26,853 nucleotides of DNA from Planctomycetota bacterium (GTDB lineage: Bacteria > Planctomycetota > UBA1135 > UBA2386), in assembly GCA_023433825.1 (NCBI GenBank), contig JAEYTU010000636.1, forward strand, positions 1-26,853, given 5' to 3'. Shown piece after piece: positions 22,901-26,853 of the stretch (the stretch's first letter is position 1; each line of letters starts with the position of its first letter). A program made the translations under genes and the position numbers. The notes beneath the pieces are model-generated. The model worked only from the letters and a program-made list of their open reading frames with translations, did not search any database and was not told the origin of the DNA.

Positions 22901-25130
22901 GGCGTGGGCGTTGCGCCAGTTCGGCAACGTCGGCGTCGGTCGCGATGCGATCGCCGACGCGCTGCAGTCCGACGACGTCTCCGTCCGCCGCGCCGCGTCG
23001 CGGATCTTCCGGTACCACTTCTTCCACATGGATCGCGAGGACCGCTTCCTCGACGCGTGCCTCGACCTCGCCGGCGACGCCGATCCGGTCGTGCGCCTGC
23101 AAGCGACGCAGAGTCTGTCGCGGTGGTGGTATCGCCGGATCGAGCCCAACGTGCGCGGCCGGATCGTCGCGCGGCTGCTCGACCGCAGCCGCGCCGAGTC
23201 GGTCGACTGGGTGCGCGGTGCCGTCGAGAAGGCGCTGCACGACGTCCTCGACGAGAACACGCTCGAGTTCTACGCGAACTGGCTGCGCGTCCTCGGCACC
23301 GACGCGGCGCGGGAACGAGCGAAGGCCGACCGCGAGGTGAGCGTCGAACGCGCACTCGCGACGCAGCTCGCCGACGCGCTCTCCGGAGACGCACTCTCCG
23401 GAGACGACGTCGCGCGGCGCGGTGCGGTCTTGCGTGCGATCGGCTGGCGGACGAGTCGCGGCGTCGTCAACGGCAACGACATCGACGACGTCCAGTTCTA
23501 CGACGTGACGGCGGCGCGCACGCTCGTGCCCGGACTGCTGCGCGAACTGCGCCCCGGCGCGCCGCTGCGCGAAGCGGCGCTGTTCGCGGCGCGCGCACTG
23601 CTGCGCGCCGCCGACGACGCACTCGTCGTGGCCGTTGCGTCGGCGTTGGAAGACGACGACGTGAAGCTGCGCGAGATCGCAGCCGCGACGCTGCAGACGC
23701 TGCATCCAGCCGAAGGCCCGGCGTCGGACGCACTGGTCGACGAGATCGTGGCGTTGCTCGCGCACCCGGCGCCCGAGGCTCGGCGCGGAGCACTCGCGTG
23801 GATCAAGCGCGACGAGCGCCTGCGGGACACGCGCGTCGGTGCTGCCGTTCGCGCGCTCGCACGCGACGACGACGTCGCCGTTCGCCGGCTCTGCCACGAG
23901 AACCTCGCGTGGCTGATCGCCGACGACGTCGCCGCGGCCGATGCGCTGCGCGCGTCGCTCGGAGACGAGGACGTCGTCGTTCGCGCGCTCGCGTTCACGG
24001 CGTTCGCGGCGCAGACGAAGGGACCGTTCACCGACCCGGCGCGCGCGCGCGCCTTCGCACTCGCCGCTCTGGCCGGGCGCGATCCCGAGGTCGCGGAGCG
24101 TGCATTCGACTGGTTGCGTCCGCGTCGCGACCTGCTGCCCGACGCCGAGCGCGGCGCGCACCTGCAACGGCTCGTGCAGTCGCGCCGGCCGTCACTGCGG
24201 CGCAAGGCCGCCGAGGATCTCGTCGCGTTGCACGCAGCCATGCCCGACGACGCCGTCGTTCGCGAAGGTTTGGAGATCGGGCTGAAGACGCGGGACGCCG
24301 AGGTCCGCAAGCTCTGCGCCGCGGCGCTCGGGATCGATCCGACGACGCTGCCGGGGATCGGGCGCGCGGTCGACCGCGCCGAGAGCACGCTCGACTTCTC
24401 GTTCTTCACGGCGTTCGTCAATCCGGTGTTGACGCGTCCGACCGGCATCCAGCAGGTTTCGTGCGTGTCGTGTCACGACGGGTCGCGCGCCGACGTCGGG
24501 ACGTTCCGGCTCGTCGCGGCGTCCGACGAGGCGTTCACCGAGCACGAGTTGATCCGCAACTACAACGCGGTCGTCGCGCTGGCGAACGCGGCCGACCCCG
24601 ACGCGAGCCTGTTGCTGCGCAAGCCGCTGAACCCGGATCCGGCGATCGGCGCGCTGCACGGCACGAGTCACGGCGGCGGCGTCGCGTGGTCGGGGCCGAC
24701 GGATCCCGACTTCGCCGTGCTCCGACGCTTCCTGAACGGCGCGAAGATGGACAACGTCGGCCTGCTCGACTTCCCGACGTTCCGCGAGCGGATCGTTCCG
24801 CTGTTCTTGGCGAAGGGCCCCGACGGCGACACGTGCTGGGAGTGCCACTCGACGCACAACATCCTGTACCTGCCAGAGCCGTCCGGCGACGACGGGTACA
24901 CGGTCGAGGAGGCGCGGATCGCGTTCGAATCGGTCCTGCGCGTCGTCGACCTCGACCACCCCGACCGCAGCCTGTTGCTGCAGAAGCCGCTCGCCGAGTC
25001 GCGTGAGTTCCTGCGCGGCGCACCGGCCGGAACGCTGACGCATCAAGGCGGCGTTCGCTGGCCCGAGGGCGCGCAGTCCAAGGAGTGGCGCGATCTCGCC
25101 GAGTGGATCCGGCGCGGGACCGGGCGTTGA
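19962..25130 (+). CDS. Very large exported protein: PPC-like domain, toroid-like region, HEAT repeats and three cytochrome c haem sites
   Basis: A protein of 1,722 residues. The N-terminal hydrophobic segment LLALPPLAIAVAAWL (about 21-35) is a signal or anchor. Residues about 395-530 begin with ETEPNDDWQRADEL and resemble a bacterial pre-peptidase C-terminal (PPC) beta domain. CFACH lies at 580-584. Residues about 700-890 hold helix pairs with KQQEYGGFVDPVG and TKWVAILFSELFP, like alpha/alpha-toroid (prenyltransferase/squalene cyclase-type) repeats. About 920-1460 are HEAT repeats (GDESKQVARVAAWALRQFG, SDDVSVRRAASRIFR). CVSCH at 1501-1505 and CWECH at 1625-1629 end the protein in a cytochrome c-like region. 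Three CxxCH sites predict covalent haem c outside the membrane and an electron-transfer or redox-sensing role. The ATG at 19962 lacks a Shine-Dalgarno; GTG at 20001 is an alternative. The stop codon lies in the 25125-25295 inverted repeat. Confidence 0.88.
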   Translation: MRGPFTDPWNPSRVAHRRLRILLALPPLAIAVAAWLRPPSDAPTPSPGAAAQRVHTADEEPVYAAERVLDDGTAIGVALPMLRDDRVYSVTIRVPDIDALGGRALEGGALRAQLLDPSGAATGKELNVGDPDLAFLYRPRAAGASTLRLQRLSTFVRPPMARIADRPQARERDGRRDLATLFDDDATLLESLTEGDAVVQLSDTGAFAGRHALTVTPMMKAAGIVPGWRHEIVENPGPGQYRWLRFAWRKQGGSGIALQLADEGTFRPLTDPKLRYYAGATAAPFAATTVGETRPDEWTVVTRDLFAEGGAFTLTGIAFAALDGERAWFDQVLLARTPADFARAGASATVDGELPRMVAVPPPPLPPADVGTFASPLRCRITIHEVATGASGTFALETEPNDDWQRADELRLGTTVFGGGDDVEYLDHRDEGRTGFDWFTFTHEGPPKLVFFELDLRDRDVPCSIEIHHKDADGRLVPYRRGKDPTEVRHDNQDDDLVGFKMITRVVAEGRYWLRVKANHPVYALRTTLHPIPPFDDPRQATRVALDYSIKAGDSFFSNVPRNGAVRTRVQTNSEETQRCFACHPGHYPMIANLHAAARGYRVDRKPQFQYLVDRLYDVPVPFYGHGEDVTWARFDLAPQTGIGRVGNMLAWFEERISGRPTDLVRRTAGFGKLVYGGRDTLPTRGDKSEGGNAEFDGNRPISDARVATDTWRLFHTIAQREADSEIGSDFAQWSERMKTLLPTARIKDLEDVVEQTIGYAEMDPVRFRDEIAANVARIKARVHHDGGFVTGEYMTNLHINDGAALDALARPELPSSLFFTAAATYALVKAGVPADDEIVRNAVTRLLGKQQEYGGFVDPVGELFKTPYLETKWVAILFSELFPELPEMARRTPLGPPPNGDDVPRLLAWLDRVFDIEDSTTVPVVLAALRSPLPQVRQMGATALGRIAWNRADTTPLPPLVAPLVAALGDESKQVARVAAWALRQFGNVGVGRDAIADALQSDDVSVRRAASRIFRYHFFHMDREDRFLDACLDLAGDADPVVRLQATQSLSRWWYRRIEPNVRGRIVARLLDRSRAESVDWVRGAVEKALHDVLDENTLEFYANWLRVLGTDAARERAKADREVSVERALATQLADALSGDALSGDDVARRGAVLRAIGWRTSRGVVNGNDIDDVQFYDVTAARTLVPGLLRELRPGAPLREAALFAARALLRAADDALVVAVASALEDDDVKLREIAAATLQTLHPAEGPASDALVDEIVALLAHPAPEARRGALAWIKRDERLRDTRVGAAVRALARDDDVAVRRLCHENLAWLIADDVAAADALRASLGDEDVVVRALAFTAFAAQTKGPFTDPARARAFALAALAGRDPEVAERAFDWLRPRRDLLPDAERGAHLQRLVQSRRPSLRRKAAEDLVALHAAMPDDAVVREGLEIGLKTRDAEVRKLCAAALGIDPTTLPGIGRAVDRAESTLDFSFFTAFVNPVLTRPTGIQQVSCVSCHDGSRADVGTFRLVAASDEAFTEHELIRNYNAVVALANAADPDASLLLRKPLNPDPAIGALHGTSHGGGVAWSGPTDPDFAVLRRFLNGAKMDNVGLLDFPTFRERIVPLFLAKGPDGDTCWECHSTHNILYLPEPSGDDGYTVEEARIAFESVLRVVDLDHPDRSLLLQKPLAESREFLRGAPAGTLTHQGGVRWPEGAQSKEWRDLAEWIRRGTGR

Positions 25131-25295
25131 CAGCCCGTTGAATCACTGGCGCGCCACGCAGCCGTGCGACTCTCGCGCAACGCCGCCCGCGAAAGCCTCG
25201 CCGAATCCGCCCATTCGCCTGCGTTCTCGCGGGGGCCGTTGCATCGAGAATCGCGCGACTCCGAGCCTCGCGAGTTCTTCGACGGGCTGTCAGCG
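25125..25295. repeat. Stop-to-stop long inverted repeat between convergent genes
   Basis: Outer arms 25125-25142 and 25278-25295 pair over 18 bases with two G-U; TGACAGCCCGTTGAA (25128-25142) faces TTCGACGGGCTGTCA. Each arm supplies the last Arg codon and the TGA of one convergent gene. Inside, 25160-25175 pairs with 25245-25260 (two mismatches, one G-U), and 25177-25192 pairs with 25227-25242 (two mismatches). The tip contains CGAAT/ATTCG. Palindromes TGGCGCGCCA (25147-25156) and CTCGCGAG (25268-25275) sit opposite each other in the internal loop. It is far longer than a normal intrinsic terminator. Confidence 0.85.
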
Positions 25296-26255
25296 CGGCG
25301 ACGTCTCGCCGCCGGTCGCCCGGTCCGCGGCCGCATGCAATGCGACGACGATGGCGACGACGACCGCGCCGGGCACGGCCCAGACATGCCAGACTCCGGC
25401 GGCTGCGTGCTGGCGACCGTCGGCCACCATCGCGCCGAGCGACGGCGTCTGCAGGCCAACGCCGAGACCGAGGAACGACAGCGTCGCCTCGACGACGACG
25501 GCGCCGGCGGCGGCGAGCACGGCCGCGATCGCCGCCGGACCGCGCAGCGACGGCCAGACGTGACGCAGAAACAGCGCGATCGGACCGATCCCGAGCCCGC
25601 GTGCCGCGGCGACGAACGGCGCGGCGACGATCGATCGCGCCTGCGCACGCACGACGCGCGCGACGCCGACGGCCGACAGCACGCCGAGCACGAGGACCAA
25701 CGTTGCCGCCGAGGCACCGAGCAGCGCCGTCGCCGCGAACGCCAGCAACAACGCCGGCACCGCGGCGACCATCTCCAGCGCGACACGCACGAACGGGTCG
25801 ACGCGCGGCGCCATTCCGGCGAGCGCGCCGAGCGGCACGCCGAGCAGCAGCGCGAGCACCGCCGTCCCGAGCCCGACCCACAGCGACAGTTGCAGCGCGT
25901 GCAGCACGCGCGCGAGGACGTCGCGCCCGCCGTCGTCGAGTCCGAACGGATGCACCAAGCTCGGCCCATCGAGCGACGGGCCGAGTCCGGTCTCGTTCGG
26001 TCCGTACGGCCACAGCGGCATCACCGCCCAGTCGGCCGACGCCTCCGGCAGCAGCGCCCACCACTGCTTCCACGACGCCGACGGCACGCCGTCGCGGTCG
26101 GGCGGCGGCAGCGGCGTGCGCAGCACTTCGCCGAGCGCCGGCGACACGACCGCGCCGTCGACGACGGCGATCAGCGGCAGGTCGTTGCCGATCACCGGCG
26201 CGAACAGGCCGAGAACGGCGACGACGACGAGGAACCAGCACGCGACCCGCTTCAT
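25290..26255 (-). CDS. Peptide-type ABC transporter permease (YejE/DppC-like)
   Basis: A protein of 321 residues, an inner-membrane permease of a binding-protein-dependent peptide importer. The first membrane segment is at about 5-21, then NDLPLIAVVDG, which recalls YejE (NDKPLLV.YDG). An external loop of about 80 residues follows, with the family signature HPFGLDDGGRDVLARVLHA (102-120). About five further membrane segments follow. The EAA loop AARGLGIGPIALFLRHVWPS (217-236) docks the ATPase. The late segment has ATLSFLGLGVGLQTPSLGAM. ATG at 26255 overlaps the upstream permease stop by ATGA. ATPase and solute-binding genes are not in the window. The stop lies in the inverted repeat at 25125-25295. 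YejE versus DppC/OppC is not resolved; the loop favours YejE. Confidence 0.92.
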   Translation of the reverse strand: MKRVACWFLVVVAVLGLFAPVIGNDLPLIAVVDGAVVSPALGEVLRTPLPPPDRDGVPSASWKQWWALLPEASADWAVMPLWPYGPNETGLGPSLDGPSLVHPFGLDDGGRDVLARVLHALQLSLWVGLGTAVLALLLGVPLGALAGMAPRVDPFVRVALEMVAAVPALLLAFAATALLGASAATLVLVLGVLSAVGVARVVRAQARSIVAAPFVAAARGLGIGPIALFLRHVWPSLRGPAAIAAVLAAAGAVVVEATLSFLGLGVGLQTPSLGAMVADGRQHAAAGVWHVWAVPGAVVVAIVVALHAAADRATGGETSPR

Positions 26256-26853
26256 CGCGCCACCCGCGGATCGAGTGCCGCCTGCAGAAGGTCCGCGACG
26301 AGAAACCCGACGCTCGTCGCGACCGCGCCGATCACGGTCAGCGCGAGCACGGTCGGGTGGTCGCGTTCGAGGATCGCGAGGAACAACATTCGCCCGAGCC
26401 CCGGCACGGCGAACACGGTCTCGACGACGACCGAGCCGGCGACGAGACCCGGGATCGCAGCCCCGAGAACCGTCACGACGCCGACGGCGCCGTTCCGCAC
26501 CGCCGCGCGCCGGACGAACGTCTCCGACATCCCGAGCGCACGCAGTTGCAGCACGAAGTCGCTCCCGCGCGCCGCCGCCACCCCGTCGCGCAGGAAGCGC
26601 ACCAGCACGACGAACGGCCCGAGCGCCAGCGTCACGACCGGCAGCACGAGGTGATGCGCGAAGTCGGCGAACCGAGTCCACGTCGACGCGTCGTTCGCGG
26701 CGACCGACGACAGCCCGCCGGTCGGGAACCACGCCGGCCCGAGACCCCCTGCCACGAACAGCACCAGCAACGTCGCGACGAGGAACCGCGGGACGCCGTG
26801 CAGCGCCGTCAGCACGACGCTCGCCGCGGTGTCGACGCGCCCGCCGGCGTGCA
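26252..26853 (-). CDS. Peptide-type ABC transporter permease (DppB/YejB-like), cut by the right edge
   Basis: The frame is open across the right edge (upstream codons read HAGGRVDTAASVVLTALHGV), so the N-terminal part is missing; about 200 residues are visible. Landmarks of the DppB/OppB group are VDTAASVVLTALHGVPRFLV (first visible helix), HHLVLPVVTLALGPFVVLVR (before the EAA loop) and the loop LRALGMSETFVRRAAVRNGA. The C-terminal helices GAAIPGLVAGSVVVETVFAV with PGLGRML follow. ARAKGLS-type residues of the usual EAA loop are partly changed (LRALGMS). It pairs with permease 25290-26255, whose start overlaps its stop by ATGA. Substrate is probably a peptide, but heavier divergence could mean another ligand. 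Confidence 0.9.
   Translation of the reverse strand, partial: HAGGRVDTAASVVLTALHGVPRFLVATLLVLFVAGGLGPAWFPTGGLSSVAANDASTWTRFADFAHHLVLPVVTLALGPFVVLVRFLRDGVAAARGSDFVLQLRALGMSETFVRRAAVRNGAVGVVTVLGAAIPGLVAGSVVVETVFAVPGLGRMLFLAILERDHPTVLALTVIGAVATSVGFLVADLLQAALDPRVAR

Noticed and set aside
19497..24167. Very long open frame (about 1,550 codons) on the minus strand across the HEAT/cytochrome gene
   Set aside because: Arg-, Val- and Glu-heavy composition without any recognisable motif; it mirrors the codon bias of the plus-strand gene, whose CxxCH, PPC-like and HEAT features are clear.
25147..25156. TGGCGCGCCA palindrome as an operator
   Set aside because: It sits in the internal loop of a larger inverted repeat and between two stop codons, not near a promoter.
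1..26853. CRISPR arrays, tRNA or rRNA genes, transposases, integrases, known defence operons
   Set aside because: None recognised on either strand; the only defence-adjacent gene is the single Fic protein.

Overview
The window is a GC-rich bacterial chromosome segment with short intergenic gaps and coding on both strands. The gene content fits a planctomycete: exported proteins sharing a C-terminal beta-rich domain ending in S/T-N-A/G and Phe, a lamin-tail secreted protein, an FHA-membrane-vWA protein, a 1,722-residue exported protein combining a PPC-like domain, HEAT repeats and three CxxCH haem sites, and Pro-rich signal-anchored proteins. The phylum is inferred from gene style (fairly confident). 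A Myxococcota-like origin is the main alternative, and no rRNA gene is present to settle it.

Layout. Positions 1-1353 (minus): manA (class I mannose-6-phosphate isomerase) followed 4 bases later by an Arg/Gly/Pro-rich protein cut by the left edge. Positions 1487-2818 (minus): a Fic-domain protein of clearly lower GC, probably acquired. Positions 3111-5790 (minus): three unknown signal-anchored proteins forming an operon. Positions 6039-7286 (plus): an exported protein ending inside a strong bidirectional terminator. Positions 7581-13305 (minus): an operon ctaA-ctaB-ABC ATPase-ABC permease-DUF420-recN. It links haem A biosynthesis and probable cytochrome oxidase assembly to an ABC-2 exporter and a DNA repair gene. 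Positions 13412-14430 (minus): an exported OB-like/TPR-like protein and a 57-residue protein. Positions 14657-15700 (plus): a lamin-tail protein. Positions 15909-16547 (minus): rsmD. Positions 16746-25130 (plus): dapA, an FHA-vWA protein, a family 6-like hypoxanthine DNA glycosylase, and the large HEAT/cytochrome protein. Positions 25290-26853 (minus): two peptide-type ABC permeases (YejE/DppC-like, and a DppB/YejB-like one cut by the right edge).

Genes within operons repeatedly overlap by four bases (NTGA: the last three bases are the upstream TGA stop and the first three the downstream start). This pattern supports two unusual calls: a CTG start for the FHA-vWA gene, and a 13-codon micro-ORF bridging the ABC permease and DUF420 genes. 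The gaps between convergent genes are occupied by strong palindromes. One is an imperfect inverted repeat running from one gene's stop codon to the other's (25125-25295). Another is a pair of hairpin-bearing direct repeats (15712-15908). These may be one family of intergenic elements. No rRNA, tRNA, CRISPR array or transposase was recognised.
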